This document shows, piece after piece, positions 52,766 to 61,641 of a stretch of DNA of 64,000 nucleotides. The position numbers were made by a program, and so were the translations under genes. Origin of the DNA: Curvibacter microcysteis (GTDB lineage Bacteria > Pseudomonadota > Gammaproteobacteria > Burkholderiales > Burkholderiaceae_C); NCBI RefSeq assembly GCF_028649435.1, contig NZ_JAQSIN010000006.1; one strand, written 5' to 3'. How positions within the stretch are numbered: the first letter of the stretch is position 1; every line of letters begins with the position of its first letter. The notes beneath the pieces are model-generated. The model was not told where the DNA came from, searched no databases, and was given only the letters and a program-made list of their open reading frames with translations.

Positions 52766-53755
52766 ATGCACCCGCCATCGCTGCCCACCTCCGTCCTCTT
52801 GAACCGCCGCCAACTGGGCACGCTGGCCTGGTTGGCGCCCTGGGGGGCTCAGGCTCAGGCCCCGGCCTACCCGGCGCGTCCGGTCAAGCTGATCAATGCC
52901 TTTCCACCCGGGGGGCCGTCCGACATCCTGGCGCGCTCGGTGGGCGAGGTCTTGCAGGGCGTGTTCAAGCAGCCTTTTGTGGTCGACAACCGCCCCGGAG
53001 CGGGCGGCAACCTGGGCACGGACCAGGTGGCCAAAAGCCCGGCCGATGGCCACACGGTGTTGATCGGCATCGACTCGACCTTCACCGTCAACCCCCACAT
53101 TTACAAGAACCTGCCGTTCAAGCTCAGCGACTTCAAGCCGGTGATGGTGATGGCGTCTTCGGGCTTGATGGCGGGCGCCTCCCCTGGCACCGGCCTGCGC
53201 AGCATGGCGCAGCTGGTGCAAAAGGCCAAGCAGCAGACGCTCAACTTCAGCTCGGGCGGCAGCGGTAGCCCGGGCCACCTGGCGGTGGAGGTCTTGTCCG
53301 AGGCCACCGGGGCCCACATCCAGCACATCCCCTACAAGGGCAACACCCCGGCGGTGGCCGCGGTGCTGGCCGGTGAGGTGGACGCGGGCGTGCTGGCCAC
53401 ACCGGGCATGCTGCCCCATGTCAAGGCAGGCAAGATCACGCCCCTGGCGGTGACCAGCCGGCAGCGCTCGCGCTTGGCGCCGGAGGTGCCGACGGTGGCA
53501 GAGCTGGGCTTCAAGGAACTGGAGCAAGAGGTGCTCTACATCGCCTTGGTGCCTGTGGCCACCCCCGACAATGTGGTGCAGACGCTGCAGCGTGCCTTTG
53601 CCGAGGCCATGGCGCGCCCAGAGATCCAAACCCGCCTGCAGGCCCTGGACTTGCAGGCCGAGAAAGACAGTGGCGAGGCCATGGTGCAGCGCCTCAACCA
53701 GGCGTCCGAGCGCTACCGCCGCGTCATCCAGGCCACAGGAATGAAAGTCGAATGA
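52766..53755 (+). CDS. Bug-family (TTT/TctC) periplasmic substrate-binding protein, paired with sulfatase
   Basis: 329 residues from ATG 52766. The N-terminal segment VLLNRRQLGTLAWLAPWGAQAQA looks like a short signal with AQA cleavage. Mature start PARPVKLINAFPPGGPSDILAR, then VDNRPGAGGNLGTDQVAKSP, are Bug signatures. Its stop overlaps the sulfatase start (ATGA), so the two are translationally coupled, and the MarR gene is divergent. This suggests uptake of the sulfatase's substrate or product. Confidence 0.9.
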   Translation: MHPPSLPTSVLLNRRQLGTLAWLAPWGAQAQAPAYPARPVKLINAFPPGGPSDILARSVGEVLQGVFKQPFVVDNRPGAGGNLGTDQVAKSPADGHTVLIGIDSTFTVNPHIYKNLPFKLSDFKPVMVMASSGLMAGASPGTGLRSMAQLVQKAKQQTLNFSSGGSGSPGHLAVEVLSEATGAHIQHIPYKGNTPAVAAVLAGEVDAGVLATPGMLPHVKAGKITPLAVTSRQRSRLAPEVPTVAELGFKELEQEVLYIALVPVATPDNVVQTLQRAFAEAMARPEIQTRLQALDLQAEKDSGEAMVQRLNQASERYRRVIQATGMKVE

Positions 53756-55074
53756 ACCCCTCTCAACGCCCCAACATCATCTTCATCGTCGCCGACGACC
53801 TGGGTTATGCCGACCTGGGTTGCTACGGCGGCCGCGCACCGGTGTCGCCGGTGCTCGACAGCCTGGCCGCGCAAGGCCTGCGCTTCACCCAGGGCTACTC
53901 GAACTCGCCGGTGTGTTCGCCCACCCGCTTCGCCATGATCACCGCGCGCTACCAGTACCGCCTGCGCGGCGCGGCCGAAGAGCCCATCAACAGCAAGAGC
54001 CGGGGCAGCACCACGCTGGGCCTGCCCACCGATCACCCCACGCTGCCCTCGCTGCTCCAGGCCAGTGGCTACAACACCGCCTTGATTGGCAAGTGGCACT
54101 TGGGTTACCCGCCCGTGTTCGGACCGCTGCGCTCGGGCTATGACGAGTTCTTCGGGCCCATGTCGGGCGGTGTGGACTACTTCACCCACTGCGATTCGCG
54201 CGGCACCCACGACCTGTGGTTTGGCGAGGAGGAGCACCGCCAAGATGGCTACCTGACCGACCTGCTGTCCGACCGCGCGGTGGACTGGGTGGGCCGCATG
54301 GCCCCCGACGCGGCCCAGGGCAAGCCCTTCTTCCTGAGCCTGCACTACACCGCGCCGCACTGGCCCTGGGAGACCCGTGACGATGAAGCGCTGGCGCAGG
54401 AGGTCAAGGACAACCTGTTTCACCTGCATGGCGGCAACATCCACAGCTACCGCCGCATGATCCACCACATGGACGAAGGCATTGGCCGCGTGATGGCGGC
54501 GCTGCGCCAGCACGGCCTGGCCGACAACACCCTGGTGGTGTTCACCAGCGACAACGGGGGGGAGCGTTTCTCCGACAGCTGGCCTTTGGTGGGCGGCAAG
54601 ATGGACCTCACCGAGGGCGGCATCCGCGTGCCCTGGATCGCCCACTGGCCGGCCGCCATCGCCCCAGGCCGGGTCAGCGACCAGCACTGCCTGACCATGG
54701 ACTGGTCGGCCACCATGCTGGACGCCGCCGGCGTGGCCGCGCACCCGGACTACCCGCTCGACGGCGTGTCGCTGCTGCCTGTGTTGCGTGACAGCGCGCC
54801 GGCGTTTGAGCGCCCCATGTTCTGGCGCATGAACCACCGGGGCCAGCGCGCCGCGCGCCAGGGCGACTGGAAGTACCTGCGCGTGGACGGCCACGACTAC
54901 CTGTTCAACATCCCGGCCGACGAGCGCGAGCGTGCCAACCACGCCAGCCGCCAGCCTGAGCGCCTGGCCGAGCTGCGCGCCGCCTGGGAAGCCTGGAACG
55001 AGAGCATGCCGCCGATTCCCGAGGACGCCACCGTCAGCCTCGGCTACGGCGCCAAGGACATGCCCCAGCGCTGA
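53752..55074 (+). CDS. Sulfatase (type I, formylglycine-dependent)
   Basis: 440 residues. Metal-binding IIFIVADDLGYADLGCYGG starts the chain, and NSPVCSPTRFAM holds the C-x-P-x-R sulfatase signature, with Cys55 as the expected formylglycine site. GKWHLG and VVFTSDNGGE are the further conserved active-site blocks. There is no signal peptide, which points to a cytoplasmic enzyme, so the sulfate ester would be imported first. Coupling to a Bug binding protein supports that. A formylglycine-generating enzyme is not encoded nearby. Substrate unknown. Confidence 0.9.
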   Translation: MNPSQRPNIIFIVADDLGYADLGCYGGRAPVSPVLDSLAAQGLRFTQGYSNSPVCSPTRFAMITARYQYRLRGAAEEPINSKSRGSTTLGLPTDHPTLPSLLQASGYNTALIGKWHLGYPPVFGPLRSGYDEFFGPMSGGVDYFTHCDSRGTHDLWFGEEEHRQDGYLTDLLSDRAVDWVGRMAPDAAQGKPFFLSLHYTAPHWPWETRDDEALAQEVKDNLFHLHGGNIHSYRRMIHHMDEGIGRVMAALRQHGLADNTLVVFTSDNGGERFSDSWPLVGGKMDLTEGGIRVPWIAHWPAAIAPGRVSDQHCLTMDWSATMLDAAGVAAHPDYPLDGVSLLPVLRDSAPAFERPMFWRMNHRGQRAARQGDWKYLRVDGHDYLFNIPADERERANHASRQPERLAELRAAWEAWNESMPPIPEDATVSLGYGAKDMPQR

Positions 55075-55098
55075 GCGCGCAGCCTGTGCCAGGTGGGC

Positions 55099-55716
55099 TC
55101 ATCGGCCCAGCACCTGGGACTTCATCAGGTTGCCCACGATCAGCTTGATGATGTCTTTGCGCACATCTTCGAGGCTGCTGGGGTCGGTGGTCTTGGTTTG
55201 GGCCGACCACACCAGTTGGCCGTCGGCCACGGCGTACAGCGCGCCTTGCACATAGGTGCTGGTGCTGGTGTAGTTGTAGCCCGGGGTGACCAGTGTGTCG
55301 CTCCAGCCGCCACCCCAGCCGTCGGACCAGAAGCCGCCCGCGTACTCGGGCGGTACGTATTTTTCGGTGTAGGTGGTGCGGCTGACGCCGGTCATCACCA
55401 GGCCATCGATCTGGTGTTTTTGCAGCGTGGCCTGGATGGTGGCCTTGGGCAAGGTGGTGAGGTCGGTGTCGTTGAAGATTTCATAGGCGGGCGTGGCCCG
55501 CGTGACGCCGCTCAGGCGGGCGGCGATGTCCTGCTCCACCGAGCGGGCCACACCGATGTCCTTGCTCCGTGAGAACACCAGCACATGACGCAAAGGTTGG
55601 CTGGTGAAGCGCGGGTCGCTCCATTGGTTGTCAAGCTTGGTGCTGGAGCAGGCGCTCAGCAGCCAGGGGCTGCAGGCCAGGGTGGCAAGGGTGGTCAGGG
55701 CAAGGCGTTTGTTCAT
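55099..55716 (-). CDS. DUF4136 lipoprotein
   Basis: 205 residues from ATG 55716 with GGAG upstream. Signal peptide MNKRLALTTLATLACSPWLL ends in the lipobox LLSAC, so the mature protein starts at a lipidated Cys. The rest (TKLDNQWSDPRFTSQPLRHV and onward) fits DUF4136. Role unknown; probably anchored to the outer membrane. It converges with the sulfatase gene (24 bp gap). Confidence 0.85.
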   Translation of the reverse strand: MNKRLALTTLATLACSPWLLSACSSTKLDNQWSDPRFTSQPLRHVLVFSRSKDIGVARSVEQDIAARLSGVTRATPAYEIFNDTDLTTLPKATIQATLQKHQIDGLVMTGVSRTTYTEKYVPPEYAGGFWSDGWGGGWSDTLVTPGYNYTSTSTYVQGALYAVADGQLVWSAQTKTTDPSSLEDVRKDIIKLIVGNLMKSQVLGR

Positions 55717-55927
55717 GGCGGTACTCCGAGGGGCCAGGCAGATGGAAGACACATCGGCCGATGGACGATGCGGCCCCTGCAAGGCCACGCGGAAGCCAGG
55801 TCCGGACCGCGGCCGCAAGGGGCCGGGCCACTTTAAAAGCCGTTTTCAGCGCTTCAGGCCTGACAGGCCTGGCGCCCTGGTAAAGGTTGGCAAGGTCCGC
55901 AACCGGGCTTTGTCGGCGGCTGTGGCG

Positions 55928-56581
55928 TCAGGGCGTCATCGGCTTGGGCGGGGGCATGGCGTCCAGCGCGGCCAGCACCCGGGTGAGTGCCTGCACAGCG
56001 GCTTCGACCGCGGCGCCGCCGGTCTGCGCCCGCACGATGGCACCGTCGACCGCCAGCCCAGCCGCCGCCGCCATCGACTGGGCTTCGGCCTCGGACCAGC
56101 CGGGCAGCAGTGCGGCGATGGCGTCCACCATGTCCTGCTTGTGGGCGGCGGCCATGGGCAGGGCTTCGGCCAGCCCGCCGCCCAGTTCGGCCACGGCGTT
56201 GATGAAGGCGCAACCCCGAAAGCCGGGGTCGCGCAGCCACTCGCTCAAGGCCAGGGCCACCGGTTGCAGCGGCTGCCGCTCGCGTGCCGGCGCGGCTTGC
56301 TCGGCTTGGTGGCGTGCCAGCGCCGCCTGGAACCAGGCCATCCAGCGTTCATGCCGGTACTGCAAAAAAGCGCGAATCAAGTCGTCCTTGGAGGGGAAGT
56401 GCCGGTAGAAGGTGACCTTGCTGACCCCGGCTGTGGCAATCACCCGGTCCACCCCGGTGGCGCGCAGGCCTTCGCGGTAGAACAAACTGTGGGCGGCCTC
56501 CAGGATGCGCTCGCGCGCAGGCAGGGCGCTCAGGTCGGGCGATGGGTTCAAGGTGGGGGCGGCAGAAGAGGCCAGGGTCAT
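55928..56581 (-). CDS. TetR-family transcriptional repressor
   Basis: 217 residues. The TetR N-terminal HTH is ARERILEAAHSLFYREGLRA then GVDRVIATAGVSKVTFYRHF, residues about 22-65; the C-terminal ligand domain shows no diagnostic motif. It is divergent from a DUF1348 gene across 88 bp, with two palindromic operators in between. Confidence 0.93.
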   Translation of the reverse strand: MTLASSAAPTLNPSPDLSALPARERILEAAHSLFYREGLRATGVDRVIATAGVSKVTFYRHFPSKDDLIRAFLQYRHERWMAWFQAALARHQAEQAAPARERQPLQPVALALSEWLRDPGFRGCAFINAVAELGGGLAEALPMAAAHKQDMVDAIAALLPGWSEAEAQSMAAAAGLAVDGAIVRAQTGGAAVEAAVQALTRVLAALDAMPPPKPMTP

Positions 56582-56589
56582 GGGGGGAT

Positions 56590-56642
56590 TGTAGACAGAT
56601 CTGTCTACATGCTTTAATCTGCAGGTAGACAGACTTGTCTAC
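56590..56642. promoter_or_regulatory. Two TetR-type operators between tetR-like and DUF1348 genes
   Basis: A perfect 20-bp palindrome TGTAGACAGATCTGTCTACA (56590-56609) and a second copy GTAGACA-GACT-TGTCTAC (56625-56642), centres 34 bp apart. They cover the divergent promoter region, consistent with autorepression and repression of the DUF1348 gene. Confidence 0.85.
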
Positions 56643-56669
56643 ATCCGAATCTTTTCTCAAGGACGCCCC

Positions 56670-57137
56670 ATGGAAACCAAGCCGCCTCTCCCTCCCTTCA
56701 CCCAGGACAGCGCTGTGCAAAAAGTGCGCATGGCCGAAGACGCCTGGAACTCCCGCGACCCAGCCCGCGTGGCCCAGGTCTACACCGAGGACACGCGCTG
56801 GCGCAACCGCGCCGAGTTCCCGGTCGGGCGCGAACAGGTGCGCGAGTTCCTGGAGCGCAAATGGGCGCGCGAGCTGGACTACCGCCTGATCAAGGAGCTG
56901 TGGGCCTTCACCGAACACCGCATCGCGGTGCGTTTTGTCTACGAGTGGCATGACGACTCGGGCCATTGGTTCCGCAGCCATGGCAATGAGAACTGGGAGT
57001 TCAACGCCCAGGGCCTGATGCAGCGCCGCTTCGCCAGCATCAATGACCAGCCCATCCAGGCCGAGCAGCGCCTGTTCCACTGGCCGCTGGGCCGCCGCCC
57101 GGACGACCACCCCGGCCTGAGCGCGCTGGGCTTGTGA
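56670..57137 (+). CDS. DUF1348 (SnoaL/NTF2-like) protein
   Basis: 155 residues. NTF2-like fold sequence with VRMAEDAWNSRDPARVAQVY, DTRWRNRAEFPVGREQVREF and HRIAVRFVYEWHDDSGHWFR, characteristic of DUF1348. Small cytoplasmic protein of unknown reaction. Its promoter contains two operators of the divergent TetR regulator, so it is probably induced by that regulator's ligand, perhaps as a detoxifying or binding protein. Confidence 0.87.
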   Translation: METKPPLPPFTQDSAVQKVRMAEDAWNSRDPARVAQVYTEDTRWRNRAEFPVGREQVREFLERKWARELDYRLIKELWAFTEHRIAVRFVYEWHDDSGHWFRSHGNENWEFNAQGLMQRRFASINDQPIQAEQRLFHWPLGRRPDDHPGLSALGL

Positions 57138-57147
57138 GCCCCAGCGG

Positions 57148-57170
57148 GGGCGGACGCCAGGGCGGCGTCC
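57148..57170 (+). terminator. Hairpin after the DUF1348 gene
   Basis: GCGGACGCC/GGCGTCCGC 9-bp stem with loop AGGGC. No T-run follows, so termination is uncertain. Confidence 0.4.
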
Positions 57171-57202
57171 GCTGTTGGGCATGACCGTTGCTTGACGGTC
57201 TC

Positions 57203-58411
57203 ATGCTCGCCTCCCGTTTCAACATCCCTGCCGGCACCGATGCGCTGTGGCAGCAGCGCCTGAGCCTGCTTCTGGACTCCACCGGCGAGGGCATCTTCGG
57301 CATCGACCTGGCGGGGGATTGCGTCTTCATCAACCGCGCGGGCGCTGCCGCCCTGGGCTTTGAGCCTGCCGAGGTCATGGGCCGCAACATGCACGCGCTG
57401 ACCCACCACAGCCACGCCGACGGTCGCCCCTACCTGGATGACGACTGCCCCATCTTCAACGCCTTCCGCCAAGGCCTGCCCTGCCGCATCGACACTGAGG
57501 TGTTTTGGCGCCGCGATGGCACGGCCTTCCCGGTCGAGTATTCCAGCCACCCCATCCTGGACGGCGCCTTGGTGCGGGGGGCGGTGATCACCTTTGTCGA
57601 CATCAGCAGCCGCAAGCAGGCGGCCGACCGGCTGCAGCAGGCCTACCGCGCGCTGGAGCGCACCAACGACGAGCTGGAGCTGCGCGTGCAGGCTCGCACC
57701 CAAGCCTTGAGCGAGGCCCTGGGCCAGTTGCGCGAGCTGGCGGCCTACTCCGAGAAAGTGCGGGAGGACGAGCGCACCCGCATCGCACGCGAGGTGCATG
57801 ACGAACTGGGCAGCCTGCTGGTGGCCCTGAAAATGGACGTCAACTGGTTGCACAAGCGCCTGGGCGAGCAGGCCGAGCGCCCGCCCGAGGCCGCCGAAGT
57901 CATGCGCCAGACCCTGCGGTGCAAGTGCCAGAACATGAGCCGGCTGATCGAAACCGCCGTCGACAACGTGGGCCGCATCATCACCGACCTGCGCCCCAGC
58001 ATCCTGGACCACCAGGGCCTGTGGGCGGCGCTGGAGTGGCAGGCGCATGAATTCAGCCAGTCTGCCGAGCTGGCCCTGGATTGGTGCATGCATGTGCCCG
58101 AGACCTGGGCCCTGCCCGAGCCCGCCGCCATGGCGGTGTTCCGCATCTTCCAGGAGATGCTCAGCAACGTCGGTCGCCATGCCCAGGCGAGCGCCCTGGC
58201 GGTGCGGATCGAATGCCGCGAACAAAGCCTGCACCTGCGTGTGCAGGACAACGGCCGGGGGGCGCCGGCCCAGGCTTTTGAGGCACCCACCGCCTACGGC
58301 GTGATGGGCATGCGCGAGCGGGCGCGCCACCTGGGCGGCACCTTGCACATCGACAGCGCGCCTGGGCGCGGCACGTGTTTTCAGCTGCAGATTCCCCTGG
58401 AGTCGGCATGA
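57203..58411 (+). CDS. PAS-domain NarL-type sensor histidine kinase (HisKA_3)
   Basis: 402 residues from ATG 57203; a TTG five codons earlier is an alternative and neither has a strong ribosome binding site. PAS domain about 20-140 (STGEGIFGIDLAGDCVFINRAG). Coiled segment, then HisKA_3 with the phosphoacceptor His199 in REVHDELGSLLVALKMD, and HATPase_c at the C-terminus (QDNGRGAPAQAF). No transmembrane helix, so it senses an internal cue. Its stop overlaps the response-regulator start (ATGA). Confidence 0.93.
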   Translation: MLASRFNIPAGTDALWQQRLSLLLDSTGEGIFGIDLAGDCVFINRAGAAALGFEPAEVMGRNMHALTHHSHADGRPYLDDDCPIFNAFRQGLPCRIDTEVFWRRDGTAFPVEYSSHPILDGALVRGAVITFVDISSRKQAADRLQQAYRALERTNDELELRVQARTQALSEALGQLRELAAYSEKVREDERTRIAREVHDELGSLLVALKMDVNWLHKRLGEQAERPPEAAEVMRQTLRCKCQNMSRLIETAVDNVGRIITDLRPSILDHQGLWAALEWQAHEFSQSAELALDWCMHVPETWALPEPAAMAVFRIFQEMLSNVGRHAQASALAVRIECREQSLHLRVQDNGRGAPAQAFEAPTAYGVMGMRERARHLGGTLHIDSAPGRGTCFQLQIPLESA

Positions 58412-59112
58412 ACACGACGCCGCCACCCCTGCGCGTGCTGCTGGCCGATGACCACCGCATCGTGCGCGAGGGCCTCAAACAGGTGTTTTCCGACCCGGCC
58501 AACGGCCAGCCCGAAATCCGGGTCCAGGCCGAGGCCACGGGTGGCGCGGAGTTGCTGCAACTGCTGGCGTCCCAAGGGCCCGAGCCAGCGCTGGACGTGG
58601 TGGTGCTCGACATCGCCATGCCGGGCCAGGACGGCCTGGAGTTGCTGCAGTGCCTGCGCCAGCGCTGGCCCAGCCTGCCGGTGCTGATGCTCAGCACCTA
58701 CCCGGAGCGCCAGTATGCGGTGCGCTGCCTCAAGCTCGGCGCCTCGGGCTACCTGAACAAAAGCGCGGACCCCGACGACATGGTGGCGGCGGTGCGCAAG
58801 GTGGCCGCTGGCGGGCGCTATGTGAGCCCGGCCACGGCCGAAGCCCTGGCCCAGGCCTTGGGGCCGAGCGCACCTGGGCCCAAAGCGGCGGCAGGCACCT
58901 TGCTGGGGCAGGCCGGCATCGACAGCCTGTCGCACCGCGAGCACCAGGTGTTCCGCCTGCTCAGCAGCGGGCACAGCGTGACCCAGATTGGTGCGCAGCT
59001 CAAGTTGGCGGTGAACACCGTCAGCACCTACCGGACGCGGGTGCTGGAAAAAACCGGTGCGCGCAACGACGTGGAGTTGGCTTTGCTGGCCCGGGGCCAT
59101 CCTCTGGAGTGA
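58408..59112 (+). CDS. LuxR/NarL-family response regulator
   Basis: 234 residues from ATG 58408. Receiver domain about 8-135 with acidic pair ADD, phosphoacceptor Asp68 in VVVLDIAMPGQDG, and switch Thr/Ser and Lys positions; C-terminal LuxR-type HTH about 170-230 (LSHREHQVFRLLSSGHSVTQ, then AVNTVSTYRTRVLEKTG). Partner of the upstream PAS kinase. The cyanate operon starts 157 bp downstream on the same strand and is the likely target. Confidence 0.94.
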   Translation: MNTTPPPLRVLLADDHRIVREGLKQVFSDPANGQPEIRVQAEATGGAELLQLLASQGPEPALDVVVLDIAMPGQDGLELLQCLRQRWPSLPVLMLSTYPERQYAVRCLKLGASGYLNKSADPDDMVAAVRKVAAGGRYVSPATAEALAQALGPSAPGPKAAAGTLLGQAGIDSLSHREHQVFRLLSSGHSVTQIGAQLKLAVNTVSTYRTRVLEKTGARNDVELALLARGHPLE

Positions 59113-59148
59113 GCACGCCTGTCGATCGCGCTGGCGGCAAGCCGCATT

Positions 59149-59166
59149 TGTAGGGGCCGCCCTACA
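59149..59166. promoter_or_regulatory. Inverted repeat upstream of the cyanate operon
   Basis: TGTAGGG-GCCG-CCCTACA: a perfect 7-bp inverted repeat with 4-base spacer, about 120 bases before the cynA-like start. A plausible regulator site. Confidence 0.45.
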
Positions 59167-59221
59167 GCGTGTCGATGCGGGCGCCGCGAATTGAGGGGCA
59201 TGGGGGGACTGGCCCTGAAAC

Positions 59222-59237
59222 TGGCCCGCGCTTTGCG
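59222..59237 (+). promoter_or_regulatory. Candidate sigma54 promoter of the cyanate operon
   Basis: TGGCCC-GCGCT-TTGCG keeps the invariant GG and GC 10 bases apart, as in the -24/-12 consensus. The start would be near 59249, 21 bases before the ATG at 59270, whose AAAGG site follows. Nitrogen control through sigma54 would suit a cyanate-degrading operon, but the adjacent response regulator is not a sigma54 activator. Confidence 0.5.
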
Positions 59238-59269
59238 AGGGACCCGCATCCACTCTACAAAGGTGTGCC

Positions 59270-60685
59270 ATGTCCGAGTTCTTTTCGCCCTACGATGCCG
59301 ACCGCCCCTTGATGCTCAAGTGCAGCTGTGGCCGTGACCACAGCGCTGCCGACCACCAGGCCGAACTGAGTGCCGAGGCCGCCGCCGCCACCTTGCGCCA
59401 GCGCAGCCTGACGAGCGAGTTCGAGGCCTACAGCAACGAGTTCATCGAAGCCACGCTGGTGAAGGCCTTGTTCCCGCAGGACGCGCTGCGTCGGCGCTTT
59501 TTGCGCGCCGTGGGCAAGGGCACGGCCATGGCCGCCATCAGCAGCGTGCTGCCCGTGGCCAGCCTGCAAGCCATGGCCCAGGAAGCCGGCAAGGGCGGCA
59601 GCAACCTCGAGAAGAAAGACCTGAAGATCGGTTTCATCCCGATCACCTGCGCCACGCCTTTGATCATGGCCCACCCGCTGGGCTTCTACAAACAGCAAGG
59701 CCTGAATGTGGAAGTCACCAAGACGGCGGGTTGGGCCCTGATCCGCGACAAGATGATCAACAAGGAGTACGACGCCACGCACTTCTTGAGCCCCATGCCC
59801 TTGGCCATTTCCATGGGTCTTGGCGCCAACGCCACGCCCATGAACGTGGCCACCATCCAAAACGTCAACGGCCAGGCCATCACGCTGAGCCTCAAGCACA
59901 AGGACAACCGCGACCCCAAGAACTGGAAGGGCTTCAAATTTGCCGTGCCTTTCGAGTACAGCATGCACAACTTCCTGTTGCGCTACTACCTGGCCGAGGC
60001 CGGCCTCAACCCCGACACCGACGTGCAGATCCGCGTCGTGCCGCCGGCCGAGATGGTGGCCAACCTGCGGGCGGGCAACCTCGACGGCTTCCTGGGTCCG
60101 GACCCGTTCAACCAGCGCGCCGTGTTCGAGGAGGTGGGCTTCATCCACCTGCTGACCAAGGACCTGTGGAACGGCCACCCCTGCTGCGCCTTTGGCACCA
60201 GCACCGAGTTCATCCAGAAGAACCCGAACACCTTCGCGGCCCTGTACCGCGCGGTGTTGACCTCGGCCGCCATGGCGCGCGACCCCAAGAACCGCGAGCT
60301 GATCGCCAAGGTGATCGCGCCCCAGGCCTACCTGAACCAGCCCGAGGTGGTGTTGCAACAGGTGCTGACCGGCAAGTTTGCCGACGGCCTGGGCAACATC
60401 CGCACCGTGCCGGACCGCGCCGACTTCGACCCCATGCCTTGGCAGAGCATGGCCGTGTGGATGCTGACCCAGATGCAACGCTGGGGCTACATCAAGGGCG
60501 AAGTCGACTACAAGCAGATCGCCGAGAAGGTCTTCCTGCTGACCGACGCCAAGAAGCAAATGAAGGCCTTGGACCAGAAGGTGCCCGACGGCGCGTACCC
60601 CAAGTTCACCATCATGGGCAAAGAGTTCGACGCGGCCAAGGCCTCGGCCTACGCCAAGAGCTTCGCCATCAGCAAGGCGGCCTGA
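59270..60685 (+). CDS. cynA: NrtA/CmpA/CynA-type ABC transporter substrate-binding protein
   Basis: 471 residues. Binding protein for cyanate judging from the cynS linkage; the family also binds nitrate and bicarbonate. The export signal is unusual: a twin-arginine stretch RRRFLRAVGKG at residues 74-84 with a hydrophobic run ending SLQAMAQ near 108. About 70 residues precede it, including LMLKCSCGRDH. The mature part has KIGFIPITCATPLIMAHPLG, GWALIRDKMINKEYDATHFL and GHPCCAFGTS, typical of this family. It starts the operon with permease, ATPase and cyanase. Confidence 0.85.
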   Translation: MSEFFSPYDADRPLMLKCSCGRDHSAADHQAELSAEAAAATLRQRSLTSEFEAYSNEFIEATLVKALFPQDALRRRFLRAVGKGTAMAAISSVLPVASLQAMAQEAGKGGSNLEKKDLKIGFIPITCATPLIMAHPLGFYKQQGLNVEVTKTAGWALIRDKMINKEYDATHFLSPMPLAISMGLGANATPMNVATIQNVNGQAITLSLKHKDNRDPKNWKGFKFAVPFEYSMHNFLLRYYLAEAGLNPDTDVQIRVVPPAEMVANLRAGNLDGFLGPDPFNQRAVFEEVGFIHLLTKDLWNGHPCCAFGTSTEFIQKNPNTFAALYRAVLTSAAMARDPKNRELIAKVIAPQAYLNQPEVVLQQVLTGKFADGLGNIRTVPDRADFDPMPWQSMAVWMLTQMQRWGYIKGEVDYKQIAEKVFLLTDAKKQMKALDQKVPDGAYPKFTIMGKEFDAAKASAYAKSFAISKAA

Positions 60686-60686
60686 T

Positions 60687-61595
60687 ATGAGCCCCTGGAA
60701 GACCCTGGGATTTCGCGCGGCCATGCTGTCGCTGCTGATCTTTGTCGTCCTGGTGGGGGCATGGCGTGCCGCCACCTTGCCCGACGCCAAGCCCCCCAGC
60801 GCGGCGGCGGTCAAGGCCTTGAGCCCCGAGCAGATCGAGTACCTCAAGATGATGGGCAAGGACCCCACGGCGGCCACCAGCGCCGACGCAGGTGCCGAAG
60901 CCAGTGGCAAGACCGGGGGCTTCCCCACGCCCTGGCAGACCGCCAGCACGGCCTGGAAGTTGTTGAGCAATCCGTTCTACGACAACGGGCCCAACGACAA
61001 AGGCATCGCCATTCAGCTGGCGCATTCGCTGGGCCGGGTGGCCCTGGGCTTTGGCCTGGCCTGCCTGGTGGCCATTCCGCTGGGCTTTGCGATCGGCATG
61101 TCGCCGCTCCTGTACCGGGCGCTGGACCCCTTCATCCAGGTGCTCAAGCCCATCAGCCCCCTGGCCTGGATGCCGCTGGCGCTCTACACCATCAAGGACT
61201 CGTCGATCTCCGGCATCTTTGTGATCTTCATCTGCTCGGTCTGGCCCATGCTGGTCAACACGGCCTTTGGCGTGGCCTCGGTCAAGCGCGAGTGGCTCAA
61301 TGTGTCGGCCACGCTGGAGGTCAACCCGCTGCGCCGCGCGCTGCTGGTGATCCTGCCAGCCGCCGCCCCCACCATCTTGACGGGCATGCGCATCAGCATG
61401 GGCATTGCCTGGCTGGTCATCGTGGCGGCCGAGATGCTGGTCGGCGGCACCGGCATTGGGTACTTCGTCTGGAACGAGTGGAACAACCTGTCGCTGAGCC
61501 ATGTGATCTTTGCCATCGGCGTCATCGGCGTGGTGGGCATGCTGCTGGATGTGGCCTTCGCCCGTTTGCAAAAGGCGGTGACCTATGTGGAGTGA
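60687..61595 (+). CDS. cynB: NrtB/CynB-type ABC transporter permease
   Basis: 302 residues, starting 1 base after the binding-protein stop. Membrane helices begin at residue 10 (FRAAMLSLLIFVVLVGAWRA); a periplasmic loop of about 70 residues follows, as in NrtB. The EAA-type cytoplasmic loop is SATLEVNPLRRALLVILPAAAP. The C-terminus TYVE overlaps the region of the ATPase start. Transport substrate inferred from cynS. Confidence 0.9.
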   Translation: MSPWKTLGFRAAMLSLLIFVVLVGAWRAATLPDAKPPSAAAVKALSPEQIEYLKMMGKDPTAATSADAGAEASGKTGGFPTPWQTASTAWKLLSNPFYDNGPNDKGIAIQLAHSLGRVALGFGLACLVAIPLGFAIGMSPLLYRALDPFIQVLKPISPLAWMPLALYTIKDSSISGIFVIFICSVWPMLVNTAFGVASVKREWLNVSATLEVNPLRRALLVILPAAAPTILTGMRISMGIAWLVIVAAEMLVGGTGIGYFVWNEWNNLSLSHVIFAIGVIGVVGMLLDVAFARLQKAVTYVE

Positions 61596-61641
61596 ACTGA
61601 GCCCGCGCGCCGCCGACCCCGTCAAGCCCCAGGGACCTGCC

